The position numbers were made by a program, and so were the translations under genes. The notes beneath the pieces were generated by a model that saw only the letters and a program-made list of their open reading frames with translations, had not been told where the DNA came from and ran no database searches. Source: Cyclobacteriaceae bacterium (GTDB lineage Bacteria; Bacteroidota; Bacteroidia; Cytophagales; Cyclobacteriaceae). From it: 64,000 bases of DNA. The stretch is taken from contig JANQSI010000005.1 in NCBI GenBank assembly GCA_028284125.1, positions 62,001 to 126,000 of the forward strand. The letters are read 5' to 3'. Below are positions 1-9,010 of this stretch, one piece after another; the first letter of the stretch is position 1, and each line of letters begins with the position of its first letter.

Positions 1-1
1 G

Positions 2-55
2 GACTTGCACGATGAGACAGATTCATTCCTGGTGATTTTAAAAATCAAGATTTAG
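2..55 (+). CDS. C-terminal end of a probable LytS-type sensor histidine kinase (partial)
   Basis: The window opens inside an open frame whose last 17 codons end ...FLVILKIKI followed by TAG at 53-55. The stop abuts the ATG of the next gene with no gap, so the two are co-transcribed and probably translationally coupled. In Bacteroidetes the gene directly upstream of a LytTR response regulator is usually a membrane histidine kinase of the LytS/YehU (His_kinase) type, and a short beta-strand tail fits the end of an ATPase domain. Too little is visible for direct domain evidence, so the identity rests on context. Confidence 0.45.
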   Translation, partial: DLHDETDSFLVILKIKI

Positions 56-781
56 ATGTCGATTAAATGCATGATTGTGGATGATGAACCGTTAGCCGGA
101 GAAGTCCTTGAATCATATATAGAAAAGGTTGAATCCTTGGAATTGGTAGCTACTTGCACCAATGCGGTGAGCGCATTTGATCAGTTAAAGAAGCATCAGG
201 TAGACCTGCTTTTCTTGGATATTCAGATGCCAAAACTGAATGGGATTGAATTTTTGAAGGTTATTAATCCAGCTCCAAAGGTGATTTTTACTACTGCCTA
301 CAGAGAATATGCGGTAGAAAGCTATGAGCTAAACGTGGTTGACTATCTCTTGAAACCGATTGCTTTCGATCGCTTTCTGATGGCCATCAACAAAGTAGAT
401 GAAGGAAACACCATATCAGAACAAGAATCACTAGAATCTAACCAAGAAGATCGTCCGTATTTGTTCTTAAAGGCAGATCGAAAAATGATCAAAGTCTATC
501 TGGACGAGATCAACTACATCGAAAGTCTAAAGGATTATGTGAGAATTAAGACGGTTGATGGAAATGAAATTGTCTCACTCCAGAAGATCAGCTATTTGGA
601 GCAAAAACTACCAGAAGATTGTTTCTTGAGAATCCACCGTTCATTTATTGTTCCTGTCCGAAAGATTGATGCATTCTCCAGTGTCGGAGTTGAGATTGGA
701 GGAAAGGAAATTCCGATAGGAAGAAATTACAAGCCTGAGGTTATGAAGGTTTTGAACGGGGATAAATCCATCCTTAAGTAA
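56..781 (+). CDS. LytTR-family response regulator
   Basis: A 241-residue two-domain regulator. Residues 1-118 form a receiver domain: acidic pair D9/D10 in IVDDE, phosphoacceptor D55 in LFLDIQMP, T80 and K100 in LLKPI. Residues about 135-235 are a LytTR DNA-binding domain with the typical KADRKMIKV start, the LKDYVRI strand and FLRIHRSFIV near the end. LytTR regulators bind direct repeats and control surface, cell-wall or exopolysaccharide genes. It follows the kinase fragment directly (stop at 55, ATG at 56) and ends at 781, back to back with the convergent gene whose stop starts at 782. Its target genes cannot be read from the sequence. Confidence 0.93.
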   Translation: MSIKCMIVDDEPLAGEVLESYIEKVESLELVATCTNAVSAFDQLKKHQVDLLFLDIQMPKLNGIEFLKVINPAPKVIFTTAYREYAVESYELNVVDYLLKPIAFDRFLMAINKVDEGNTISEQESLESNQEDRPYLFLKADRKMIKVYLDEINYIESLKDYVRIKTVDGNEIVSLQKISYLEQKLPEDCFLRIHRSFIVPVRKIDAFSSVGVEIGGKEIPIGRNYKPEVMKVLNGDKSILK

Positions 782-1900
782 TTAGTTCTTGAACCTCACT
801 CTAATCCGAACGGTGTCCACTTCATTTGTTCCATTTTTTCTTGCTGGATTCCATTTTGGACCTTCTCGTACCAATCGAATGGCCTCTTCATCACATCCAT
901 AGCCAAGGCTTCTCTTTGTCTCAATGTTTATTATTTCTCCAGTGGAGGAAATGATCAATTCCAGAATGACCGTTCCTCTGATTTCATTGTCTGTTGCAGC
1001 TTGTGGGTACACCAGATTTTCTGTTAGATATTTTTGAAATTCTTCCTCACCACCTGATGGTGTGGCGTCTACACTTAAGATTCTAGATGGTTGAATTTGG
1101 TCGCTGGATAGTGATCTCGCTCTAGCTGCTCTCGATACAGCTGGAGCTTGAGTTGGTTGATCAGTTTGAATTGCAGAATCTGTTTTTTTAGCTAGTTCAG
1201 CAGTTTCGGCTTTCTCAGATAAAGTAAAGAACTGTTCAGAAGTCTGGACTTCAGGTTCTGTATCTTCAGCATCAGCCTGAATGGTAACTGGAGGATTTTC
1301 AATTTCGGTCAAGCCGGCGCCTTTTGCATTCGCATCTTCGTCGGCAATTGCTACCGTAACTTCGGCCAAACCTTCACTTGCTTCACCGGCTGTCGGTTCA
1401 GAAACTTCAGCAACAGTACTTGAAGGTTGATCTACTTCTTCTTCTGGTTCTTGATCTACTTGCGCAATCGTTTCATTTTGGCTTTCGGATGGTATTTCCT
1501 CAATCAAACTATCCTCTTGCGCAAACTTTGTCGGTTCCTCAGTTACTTCAGCGAGATCCAATTTTTCTTCCACTACCTCCGTTTCCATTGCTACTGGCTC
1601 TTCACTTTCGAAAGAGTTAAATACAAACCACACGGCCAATGAGCTAATCAACAGCAACGAGACGGCAGCCGCGATTCTCATCAATGGGAATGTAGTTTCT
1701 TTCTTTTGACTCGTTTTTATTTTCAGTTTATCAAGATTTGAGAAAACTTCATCGGGATTCTGACCTTCAAATCCTTCAAGTGCTTCTTGGGCAAAAGGAT
1801 CTTTCAATACCTCACGCTCGAAGGCATGAGCTTCTTCGTTGCTCATTTCTCCTTTGAGATATTTCTCGAAATGGTCCTTATCGTATTTACCCGTTGACAT
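782..1900 (-). CDS. Membrane anti-sigma factor fused to a TonB C-terminal domain (energy-transducer-like)
   Basis: A 372-residue protein. The N-terminus (about 1-70) is the acidic helical segment seen in Bacteroidetes anti-sigma factors (FEKYLKGEMSNEEAHAFE), followed by one membrane helix at about 72-95. Residues 96-285 are a low-complexity Glu/Thr/Pro-rich periplasmic spacer. Residues about 290-372 are a TonB_C fold, with YPQAA, GTVILELIISSTGEI and RIRVRF. It overlaps the end of the sigma gene by 14 bp, so the two form one operon. The likely role is to hold the sigma factor at the membrane; whether the TonB domain transduces energy or senses a periplasmic signal is not known from the sequence. 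Confidence 0.82.
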   Translation of the reverse strand: MSTGKYDKDHFEKYLKGEMSNEEAHAFEREVLKDPFAQEALEGFEGQNPDEVFSNLDKLKIKTSQKKETTFPLMRIAAAVSLLLISSLAVWFVFNSFESEEPVAMETEVVEEKLDLAEVTEEPTKFAQEDSLIEEIPSESQNETIAQVDQEPEEEVDQPSSTVAEVSEPTAGEASEGLAEVTVAIADEDANAKGAGLTEIENPPVTIQADAEDTEPEVQTSEQFFTLSEKAETAELAKKTDSAIQTDQPTQAPAVSRAARARSLSSDQIQPSRILSVDATPSGGEEEFQKYLTENLVYPQAATDNEIRGTVILELIISSTGEIINIETKRSLGYGCDEEAIRLVREGPKWNPARKNGTNEVDTVRIRVRFKN

Positions 1901-2450
1901 TCTTACTTTCTAAACAGATCTTCAAATTTCGTTTTCCGTTCTGAATATGACTTTTTACTTTCTTTAATTCAAGCCCGGTCAGTTTATTCACTTCATTATA
2001 GCTCTTCTTTTCAAGGAAAAATAGTTTAACACATTCCTGCTGCTCCTCCTTAAGTTCACTTATACATTCATCCAGCACGCTTAATTTGGATTCCAATATA
2101 TCTTCCTCATCATTGAGATGCACAATTGCATCATTTTCCATAACAACGTGTGCATTTTTTTCAGGGTTGGACTTTCTCAACTCCATCAGGCAGTGATTTT
2201 TGCTGACCATGTATAGCCAGCTTTTGAAATGCTGCACCTCAGTGGTTAACAGCTTTTGGCTAATGTTTTCATAAATAGCCATCGTCGCATCCTGACTTTC
2301 TTCCCTGGATTTTAAGTACTTCAAACAAAGTCCATAAACAAGATGAAGGTAGTTGTTGTAAAGCTGCCCAATCAACTCAGAATCAGCGGTGGAGCGATAT
2401 TCAGCCAGGATTTCTTCATCCGTTCTCGATATGGATTTTTCTTGTGTCAA
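1887..2450 (-). CDS. ECF-type RNA polymerase sigma factor
   Basis: A 187-residue sigma-70-family protein. Region 2 spans about 30-95, with LYNNYLHLVYGLCLKYLKS, an SQDATMAIYE segment and HFKSWLYMVSKNHCLMELRK. Region 4 spans about 125-180, with LKEEQQECVKLFFLEKKSYN followed by the helix-turn-helix LTGLELKKVKSHIQNGKRNL. Regions 1.1 and 3 are absent, which is typical of the ECF class. It is first in an operon with the overlapping anti-sigma/TonB gene, and its start lies 71 bp from the divergent VWA-protein gene, a usual arrangement when sigma and anti-sigma factors control an envelope gene. Binding to that shared intergenic region is an inference. Confidence 0.9.
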   Translation of the reverse strand: MTQEKSISRTDEEILAEYRSTADSELIGQLYNNYLHLVYGLCLKYLKSREESQDATMAIYENISQKLLTTEVQHFKSWLYMVSKNHCLMELRKSNPEKNAHVVMENDAIVHLNDEEDILESKLSVLDECISELKEEQQECVKLFFLEKKSYNEVNKLTGLELKKVKSHIQNGKRNLKICLESKNVNG

Positions 2451-2521
2451 AAAAAGTTTGAAAAAATTTTATGGAATTTGGAATGGACCTGCATCTCAAT
2501 GACAAACATAAAAGTAGAAAG

Positions 2522-4372
2522 ATGAAAAATATACTGATAATGCTATCTATCCTTTTGGCCTCCAAGGTTGATGCCAACTTTGTCAATGGGACTGTTTATG
2601 ATGAAAATGGTTATGGAATTGCCAATGTGAATGTCACGATTGCTGGAACAAGAAATGCTGTCGTAACCGATATCAATGGCTTCTATTCCATAGAAGTACC
2701 GAATGAAAAATCCACACTCGTTTTTTCACAGTCAGGATTTATAACTCAGAAGATAAAAGTTGGGAAGAAAAAGGTCATAGATGTCACTTTGAAATATAAG
2801 CCAGTCGAGTTTTTAGAAGAAGATGTTGAAAGCGAAGTAGCGATCTCAAAGAAGTCTAAAGCGGAGTATAGCAATTCATACTTCAGAAGTGCAGGACGAG
2901 CGCTTAGTCCATCGTTGCATGGTGCGGGTGGAATGATGCACGATGAAGCACTCATTCATAACACGGAAGAGTATGCCACTATTCATGAAAATGGGTTCAG
3001 GAAAGTATTGGACAAACCACTTTCTACTTTTTCCATTGATGTAGATGCTGCCTCATACAGCAACATGAGGAGATTCGTCAACAATGGGCAATTGCCTCCA
3101 AAAGATGCTGTGAGAATCGAAGAAATGATCAACTACTTTGGCTATGACTATAAAAACCCGACGGGAAAAGATCCATTTTCCATCAATACGGAATTAAGCA
3201 TGGCTCCATGGAACAAAGAACACATGATCGTTCAGGTGGGTCTTCAGGGAAAGAAAATTGAAATGGATGAGCTGCCACCATCGAATATTGTTTTCCTCTT
3301 GGATGTTTCAGGATCTATGAGTTCTCCAAACAAGTTGCCTTTGTTGAAATCTGCTTTCAAACTTTTGGCCAACGAACTGAGACCTCAGGATAAAGTGTCG
3401 ATTGTGGTGTATGCCGGAGCAGCCGGTTTGGTTTTGCCACCGACAAGTGGAGACGACAAAAAAACAATGATGGACGCATTGGATAAACTGTCAGCTGGAG
3501 GATCGACAGCTGGGGGAGCAGGAATCAAGCTTGCTTACAAAACGGCAATGGAGAATTTCGTCGAAGGTGGTAACAATCGAATTGTTTTGGCAACCGATGG
3601 GGATTTTAACGTCGGAGCTTCCAGCAATGCTGAGATGGAGCGATTGGTTGAGGAGAAGAGAAAAGATGGTGTTTTCCTAACTGTACTTGGATTTGGAATG
3701 GGCAACTACAAAGATTCCAAAATGGAGATTCTAGCAGATAAAGGGAATGGAAACTATGCGTACATCGATAACATGCGGGAAGCGAAGAAAGTCTTGGTCA
3801 ACGAATTTGGCGGAACACTTTTCACGATCGCAAAAGATGTGAAAATTCAGGTGGAGTTCAATCCATCTGTTGTACAAGCCTATCGACTGATTGGGTATGA
3901 GAACAGAAAATTGAATGATGAAGATTTCAATGATGATAAAAAGGATGCAGGCGAGCTAGGAAGTGGACATACAGTTACTGCACTTTATGAAATAATTCCA
4001 GTTGGAGTTGAAAGTGAATTTGTAAAGGACATTGATCCATTGAAGTATCAGGAGAATAAAGGAAATCCAGTAGCAAGTTCTGACGAGTTGTTGACCGTAA
4101 AATTCCGATACAAGGAACCGGATGGCGAGAAAAGTAAGCTCATCACTCAGGTTGTGAAAAACAAAGTGTCAGAAGCAGGCGATAATTTGAAGTGGTCGAT
4201 GGCTGTGGCTGGATTTGGAATGCTTCTTCGAGACTCAGATTTCAAAGGTGAAATGACGTATGCCTCAGTTTTGGAACTGGCCAGAGCTTCAAAAGGAAAA
4301 GATCCCTTTGGCTATAGAAGAGAATTTATCGACTTGGTTGACCTTGCAAAAAGCATTGGACCAAGACAGTAG
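2522..4372 (+). CDS. Exported VWA-domain protein with CarboxypepD_reg-like domain (YfbK-like)
   Basis: I start at the ATG at 2522 because it begins a signal peptide (MKNILIMLSILLASKVDA); an in-frame ATG at 2471 would put a charged stretch before it. The mature protein has a carboxypeptidase-regulatory-like beta domain at about 22-100 (NGTVYDENGYGIANVNVTI), a linker, a YfbK N-terminal von Willebrand region (FSIDVDAASYSNMRRF), and a VWA domain with an intact MIDAS motif DVSGSMS, first Asp at residue 261. A YfbK-type C-terminal region (KWSMAVAGFGMLLRDSDFKG) follows. VWA domains bind metal and mediate protein contacts at the envelope. The gene is divergent from the sigma/anti-sigma pair. Confidence 0.88.
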   Translation: MKNILIMLSILLASKVDANFVNGTVYDENGYGIANVNVTIAGTRNAVVTDINGFYSIEVPNEKSTLVFSQSGFITQKIKVGKKKVIDVTLKYKPVEFLEEDVESEVAISKKSKAEYSNSYFRSAGRALSPSLHGAGGMMHDEALIHNTEEYATIHENGFRKVLDKPLSTFSIDVDAASYSNMRRFVNNGQLPPKDAVRIEEMINYFGYDYKNPTGKDPFSINTELSMAPWNKEHMIVQVGLQGKKIEMDELPPSNIVFLLDVSGSMSSPNKLPLLKSAFKLLANELRPQDKVSIVVYAGAAGLVLPPTSGDDKKTMMDALDKLSAGGSTAGGAGIKLAYKTAMENFVEGGNNRIVLATDGDFNVGASSNAEMERLVEEKRKDGVFLTVLGFGMGNYKDSKMEILADKGNGNYAYIDNMREAKKVLVNEFGGTLFTIAKDVKIQVEFNPSVVQAYRLIGYENRKLNDEDFNDDKKDAGELGSGHTVTALYEIIPVGVESEFVKDIDPLKYQENKGNPVASSDELLTVKFRYKEPDGEKSKLITQVVKNKVSEAGDNLKWSMAVAGFGMLLRDSDFKGEMTYASVLELARASKGKDPFGYRREFIDLVDLAKSIGPRQ

Positions 4373-4417
4373 TTTGAGTTCCTGAAATAAATTCAGGACA
4401 TGTTGAGTTTTGACTTA

Positions 4418-4448
4418 GGGCGGCTTATGACTGAGCTGCCCTTTTTTT
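4418..4448 (+). terminator. Rho-independent terminator after the VWA gene
   Basis: GGGCGGCT and AGCTGCCC form an 8-bp stem with one G-U or mismatch position around the loop TATGACTG, followed directly by a run of seven T. It lies about 45 nt after the VWA-protein stop codon and upstream of the aldo/keto reductase gene. Confidence 0.8.
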
Positions 4449-4459
4449 ACCACTGGGCA

Positions 4460-4523
4460 CACAAAGAATTCACCAAAGTCACAAGCGTTTGGTGTCCTTT
4501 GTGATCTCCTTGTTTGCTTTGTG
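4460..4523. repeat. CACAAAG/CTTTGTG intergenic repeat
   Basis: One CACAAAG (4460-4466), a related ACCAAAG, and two CTTTGTG copies (4497-4503 and 4517-4523) fall within 64 bp. The CTTTGTG...CTTTGTG stretch looks like a widely dispersed intergenic repeat rather than a gene-specific operator. It lies between the terminator and the aldo/keto reductase start. Confidence 0.4.
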
Positions 4524-4544
4524 TTAAAACCCTAACATTGAGTT

Positions 4545-5540
4545 ATGGAAAAAGTACAACTCGGCAATTCGGATTTATTGATTTCACCCATTGCTTTCGG
4601 AGCTTGGGCAATTGGGGGGACGGCTTGGGGAGGTACAGACGATGATGATGCGTTGAAAGCGATGCGTGCTAGCTATGATTTAGGGATCACTACAATCGAT
4701 ACCGCACCTGTATATGGACTTGGACACAGTGAAAAGGTAGTAGGTGAGTTTGTGAAGGAAGTTGGACGTGACAAAGTCGAAATACTAACGAAATATGGGT
4801 TCAATTGGAGAACCACAAAGGGAGAGTTCATGTTCGATAGCTCAGCTCCAAATGGTCCTAATGAAAAGGTGTATTTCTATACAGGAAAGGACGAGTTGAT
4901 CCAGGAATTGGAAAATAGTCTTAGGCTTTTAAAAACTGATTATGTAGATCTTTACCAGATCCATCGTCCGGATGCCAATATACCCATAGAAGAGACAATG
5001 GAAACGATTGATCTTCTAATGCAGCAAGGTAAGATCAGGGCTGCCGGAGTCTCCAATCATTCGGTGGATCTGATGAAGCGTGCAGAAAAAATTGTGGATC
5101 TGGCATCAACACAATCACCTTATAGCATGGTCTATCGAAAAATTGAAAAGGACATTGTTCCTCATTGCCTGATAAAAGACATAGGAATTTTGGCATACAG
5201 CCCCCTTCAGCGAGGACTTCTTACTGGGAAGATTACTCCGGGGTACCAATTCAGAGAAGGAGATCACAGGCCAACAACTAGATGGTTCAAAGAACCAAAC
5301 TTGACCAGAATCAATGCACTACTCCAAAAGATCCAACCTGTAGCAGAAAGTCATAACAAGACGCTGGGTCAGGTGGTTTTGAACTGGACGCTTCAGAGAC
5401 CCGGAATCACCGCTTTACTTGTGGGGGCACGGGATGCTCAACAAGCAGCTGAGAACGCTGCTTCTCTTGATTTTGAATTATTTGAGGAAGATATCCGGTT
5501 TATTGATACGGAGATGGAAAAATTGGTGATTGAGAATTAA
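4545..5540 (+). CDS. Aldo/keto reductase
   Basis: A 331-residue NADPH-dependent oxidoreductase of the AKR fold. The catalytic tetrad is intact: D52 and Y57 in IDTAPVYGLG, K83 in LTKYGF, H140 in DLYQIHRPD. The nucleotide-binding end is visible as SPLQRGLLTG and GITALLVGARDAQQ. The length and the LGNSDLLISPIAFGAWAIGG start fit the large family that includes YajO/IolS-type reductases; the substrate cannot be told. It has its own upstream gap of 172 bp with a terminator and ends 3 bp from the convergent permease gene. Confidence 0.9.
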   Translation: MEKVQLGNSDLLISPIAFGAWAIGGTAWGGTDDDDALKAMRASYDLGITTIDTAPVYGLGHSEKVVGEFVKEVGRDKVEILTKYGFNWRTTKGEFMFDSSAPNGPNEKVYFYTGKDELIQELENSLRLLKTDYVDLYQIHRPDANIPIEETMETIDLLMQQGKIRAAGVSNHSVDLMKRAEKIVDLASTQSPYSMVYRKIEKDIVPHCLIKDIGILAYSPLQRGLLTGKITPGYQFREGDHRPTTRWFKEPNLTRINALLQKIQPVAESHNKTLGQVVLNWTLQRPGITALLVGARDAQQAAENAASLDFELFEEDIRFIDTEMEKLVIEN

Positions 5541-5543
5541 GTT

Positions 5544-8156
5544 TCACTCATCTCTAAGAACATTCACAGGGTTTTTCAAAACAGTTCTTAATGTTTGATG
5601 GCTGATGGTCAGCAGTGATATCAATGTCAAAACAAGAGTTGCGAAAAGGAGAGCCATCCAACTGAATGAAACCCGATAGGCAAATTCATCCAGCCACAAC
5701 GACATAACAAAATAGACAACAGGTGCAGCCACTAATGATGAGATGCTTACAATCACCACAAATCGTTGAGAAAACAGCATCAAGAGAGATGAGACAGTTG
5801 CACCGAGCACTTTTCGAATTCCTATTTCTTTCAGTTTTTTGTTGATCACGAATGCAATCAAGCCATACAATCCAAGACAAGACAAAAAGACCGCTAGCAT
5901 GGAAAAGCCTGTTATGAGATAAGACAGCTTTTCTTCGTTTTGATAAAGTCTGTTTAAGTGATCATCCATTAATTGCATCTCAAGTGGAGCACCGTTGGTA
6001 ACACTTTTCCATCGGTCCTCAATCAAATTGAGATTACTAAGCAGATTTCCAGGAGCCACTTTGACGTACACATGTTCAAAGTCTACAAAAGGTAAAATGA
6101 TCACAGCAGGTCCTATTTCATGATGTAGCGAAGAGAAATTAAAATCATCCATCACCCCAACAATTGTTCGAGGACCATTCAGCGAAAAGAAATCAACATT
6201 GGTACCGATAGGATTGTCTAAACCAAGAAATTCTGCACATCTTTCGTTGATAATGATAGCGCCCACTGAGTCGTTCGCGAACTCTTTTGAGAACGTCCGA
6301 CCTTGTGTGAGTTCTATTTCGAAGGTTTCAAGAAAATCATAACTCACTTGAGTTCCTGAAATCTGTTTTGTTTCATTGGGATCTTCACCGACTACTGAAA
6401 TGCCGTTTACCGGCCAGGGTTCACCAACAATTCGCTCACTGCCGCTGACATTCAATACTTGTGATTCTTGAAGAAGACTTTCCTTGAATCGATCGAAATA
6501 GCGACCCATATCCTGTGGCAATAGCTTCATAGCGATTATCTGCTCACTTTCGATTCCTAACGAAGTATTTCTTAAAAGATTCAATTGATTGTGAATCGTT
6601 ATCGTTGCTGTGATTAACGAAATCGCAATGAAGAATTGCAATCCGATCAATCCATTACTTAGTTGGTTGGATCCTTTGTTTGAGTTGAGCCCACTTTTTA
6701 ATGCTTGTGCTCCTTTTATATTCGAAAGTAAAAGTGAGGGGTAAAGTCCTGTAACTATCCCAATTAATAAGGCGGCCAAAAGAACAAGAGGCGCTGAGTA
6801 CAAAATGATCATATAATTCAGTTCCAAATCCCATTCGAGAAGCTGTTTGATTTGAGGAAATAGCAAAATTCCAATTCCGTAAGCCAGGATGACACTGATA
6901 CACGAAATCAAAATAGATTCAAGAAGAATTTGTCCAATGAGTTTAGATTTTTCTATTCCCAGTACTTTTTTCACTCCTATTTCCTTTCCTCGCGTCAAAC
7001 TGATGGCAGTAGTGAGATTTACCAGATTGAAACAAGCAATGAACAAGATCAAAATGGCAATGATGGTAAGCGAGTAAATGGAACTTTTATTTCCCATTCG
7101 CATATGACTGGCGAGATCATCGACCAATTCAGAAGATCCTAAGTAGATATCATCCAAAGGCTGAACAATTGTTTTAAATGGCGTTTCCCAATTAGGAAAA
7201 AGTGAAATGAATAGATCATCCATTTTTTTCTGAAATGCTTCATGATCTGTATCTGGGGATAATTGAACGTAAGTCAAAAATCCCAGCCAGCTCCAGCTTG
7301 TCAGATCCGATCGATATCCAGCTGGAATCTGGTAGCTTGAAAACGAAACCAGGAAATCAAACTTGAGATGTGAGTTGGTCGGAATTTCTTCCAAAACGGC
7401 GGTCACTTTTAAATTCATTTCACCATTCATAAGAATGGTTTCTCCCATCGGATCTTGATCTCCAAAATACTTTTCCGCCAGTTTTTTAGTAATCACAACT
7501 GTGTTTGGTTCATCTAAAGCCGTTTGCGTATTTCCGGAAATAGCTGGAAAGGAAAACATCTCAAGAAATGACGAATCAGCGTAGAAGCCATGGTCTTCAT
7601 AAAAAACCTTATCCCCTTTTCTTAGGGTAGCTCTTAAAGTATATCGAAGTTGGGTTGATCTAAGAAGCTCAGGATAATTACCTCTAATGCCAGGCGCCAT
7701 CATTGGCGGACTGTTGGTCATCTTCGTTTCAGTTCCTGAGTTGTCCGAATAAATGACATTGATGCGGTAAATGTTTTTTGCATGTTGCTTATCAAACGAA
7801 AGCTCATGATGAAGAAAGTAGAAAATGAGCAAGCAGCTGACGATGGCGATGCTCAAGCCAGAGATATTGATCAGCGTATAAGATTTATTCTTAACAAGAA
7901 ATCGGAAAGGAGTTTTAATGTAATTGTTCATCATGAGGGGATTTCGAGTTCGATTGGTTTGCTTTTTTCCAGTTGTGAATCGATTGAAGAATTTGAGAAC
8001 AGTAAACCAATAAATGAGTTTTGCTTTGAGCAGCCCTTTCTTTTCAATGTCTTGGTAGAATTGCTCGTGCAGGTCACCGAGAATTGATTCCTGCAGTTCA
8101 TTTCTACAATACCGTTTAAAGATTAGGCCAGGAATTTTTGGAGGTTGATGCTTCAT
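5544..8156 (-). CDS. ABC transporter permease, MacB/FtsX type with N-terminal permease prefix
   Basis: An 870-residue inner-membrane protein. Residues 1-75 are a soluble prefix (RYCRNELQESILGDLHEQF) found on permeases that travel with PadR regulators. It is followed by a membrane helix at about 99-118, a MacB-type periplasmic core domain (SPPMMAPGIRGNYPEL ... VVITKKLAEKYFG), FtsX helices around 360-480, a second periplasmic domain (about 515-690) and final FtsX helices with GLIAFVINKKLKEIGIRKVL. This is a duplicated 4+4 helix layout. No ATPase is encoded nearby, so it needs an ATP-binding partner from elsewhere. It overlaps the PadR gene by 4 bp (ATGA). Confidence 0.88.
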   Translation of the reverse strand: MKHQPPKIPGLIFKRYCRNELQESILGDLHEQFYQDIEKKGLLKAKLIYWFTVLKFFNRFTTGKKQTNRTRNPLMMNNYIKTPFRFLVKNKSYTLINISGLSIAIVSCLLIFYFLHHELSFDKQHAKNIYRINVIYSDNSGTETKMTNSPPMMAPGIRGNYPELLRSTQLRYTLRATLRKGDKVFYEDHGFYADSSFLEMFSFPAISGNTQTALDEPNTVVITKKLAEKYFGDQDPMGETILMNGEMNLKVTAVLEEIPTNSHLKFDFLVSFSSYQIPAGYRSDLTSWSWLGFLTYVQLSPDTDHEAFQKKMDDLFISLFPNWETPFKTIVQPLDDIYLGSSELVDDLASHMRMGNKSSIYSLTIIAILILFIACFNLVNLTTAISLTRGKEIGVKKVLGIEKSKLIGQILLESILISCISVILAYGIGILLFPQIKQLLEWDLELNYMIILYSAPLVLLAALLIGIVTGLYPSLLLSNIKGAQALKSGLNSNKGSNQLSNGLIGLQFFIAISLITATITIHNQLNLLRNTSLGIESEQIIAMKLLPQDMGRYFDRFKESLLQESQVLNVSGSERIVGEPWPVNGISVVGEDPNETKQISGTQVSYDFLETFEIELTQGRTFSKEFANDSVGAIIINERCAEFLGLDNPIGTNVDFFSLNGPRTIVGVMDDFNFSSLHHEIGPAVIILPFVDFEHVYVKVAPGNLLSNLNLIEDRWKSVTNGAPLEMQLMDDHLNRLYQNEEKLSYLITGFSMLAVFLSCLGLYGLIAFVINKKLKEIGIRKVLGATVSSLLMLFSQRFVVIVSISSLVAAPVVYFVMSLWLDEFAYRVSFSWMALLFATLVLTLISLLTISHQTLRTVLKNPVNVLRDE

Positions 8157-8479
8157 ATTCCTTCCATTACAAGGCTAGGAATGGAATCCCAAAGCATTAA
8201 CCTTGATTCTTTTGATTCTTTCAAGGCCACTTTCCCAATTTGAGTGATGATGAAGTTTCGCTTGCGTCTTCCCCCACGAGTTCCACTTGAATCTCCCATG
8301 GCTGACTGAACCATTCCTTTCTCTTCAAGCCTGTAAAGCGTCGTATGAACATTGCTCAAATTGACTGATCGTCCCATTTCTTCAATGGCTGTTTTGATGG
8401 AAAGACCATAGGCCTGGTCATGTTGAACGGCGACCAAAAGAAGAATGAGTTCTTCAAATTCGCCAAGAACTTTTTTCAT
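8153..8479 (-). CDS. PadR-family transcriptional regulator
   Basis: A 108-residue protein with the PadR winged helix: LGEFEELILLLVAV start, ALTERN-like VNLSNVHTTLYRLEEKGMV recognition helix and wing with GGRRKRNFIIT, then a short C-terminal helix. It is first in a two-gene unit with the FtsX permease (4-bp overlap), the standard PadR-permease pairing in this phylum. PadR proteins usually repress their own operon and respond to small molecules. A perfect inverted repeat lies over its start codon and is the likely operator. Confidence 0.92.
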   Translation of the reverse strand: MKKVLGEFEELILLLVAVQHDQAYGLSIKTAIEEMGRSVNLSNVHTTLYRLEEKGMVQSAMGDSSGTRGGRRKRNFIITQIGKVALKESKESRLMLWDSIPSLVMEGI

Positions 8480-8503
8480 TAGTTACTGATTTGTGTAACT
8501 AAT
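8478..8503. promoter_or_regulatory. Candidate PadR operator (9-bp inverted repeat)
   Basis: ATTAGTTAC at 8478-8486 and GTAACTAAT at 8495-8503 are perfect inverted arms separated by 8 nt. The left arm overlaps the padR start codon, so a bound dimer could block the promoter or translation start. Autoregulation is an inference from the family. Confidence 0.55.
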
Positions 8504-8538
8504 ACGTTGGTGTCGTGAAAAAGGTTGGATTATTAAGG

Positions 8539-8958
8539 TTAGCTACCAAGCAATGGCAAGTTCTTGACTTTGTGATACCTCAAGGTCATCGAAATGCATT
8601 TTTTCAGATCTTCTACAGGAATTTCATCATTCAGCCCAAACACAATGGCGCGGGTAGTTTCATAATTGAATTTGTCTCCGAAAACCAATTGAAACGTTGG
8701 AACCAGTTTACTTGTGCATTTGAAATACATGGCATACTGATCTGGCTTTTTTTCTTTCCAATCCATTCTTAGCGTACTGCCATGCTTGGTGAGATAGCTG
8801 GGTTCACCCCATTTCAACGTTTCTTCAATCGAGTCCAACCCTTCAATTTCACCGGCCGTTTCAAGCACCAGCTTTCGTAGATATTTCATCTTTGACCGAA
8901 CATGTTTCGGATAATTATCAAAAACATCATCAACACGTTTATCTCTTTCAATCTTCAT
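8539..8958 (-). CDS. DUF1801 (YdhG-like) domain protein
   Basis: A 139-residue single-domain protein. The motifs YPKHVRSKMKYLRKLVLETA, ETLKWGEPSYLTKHGSTLRM and DQYAMYFKCTSKLV match the DUF1801/YdhG fold, a small alpha-beta family of unknown biochemical function with some members tied to iron-binding. It stands alone, with a gap on each side. No catalytic residues are assigned for the family, so no reaction is given. Confidence 0.8.
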   Translation of the reverse strand: MKIERDKRVDDVFDNYPKHVRSKMKYLRKLVLETAGEIEGLDSIEETLKWGEPSYLTKHGSTLRMDWKEKKPDQYAMYFKCTSKLVPTFQLVFGDKFNYETTRAIVFGLNDEIPVEDLKKCISMTLRYHKVKNLPLLGS

Positions 8959-8974
8959 TCAAAATCCCTATTTA

Positions 8975-9010
8975 TCTAACTAATCAACTGTTCAACCAAT
9001 CAACCAAACT
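8975..9010. repeat. Low-complexity AACCAATC-type tract
   Basis: A degenerate tract of CTAACTAATC, CAACC and AATCAACC units fills the gap just after the agmatinase-family gene. Such tracts are common at Bacteroidetes 3' ends. No hairpin or terminator is evident. Confidence 0.35.

Noticed and set aside
2471-2521. Upstream ATG for the VWA protein
   Set aside because: It puts 17 polar residues before a clear signal peptide; the ATG at 2522 is better.
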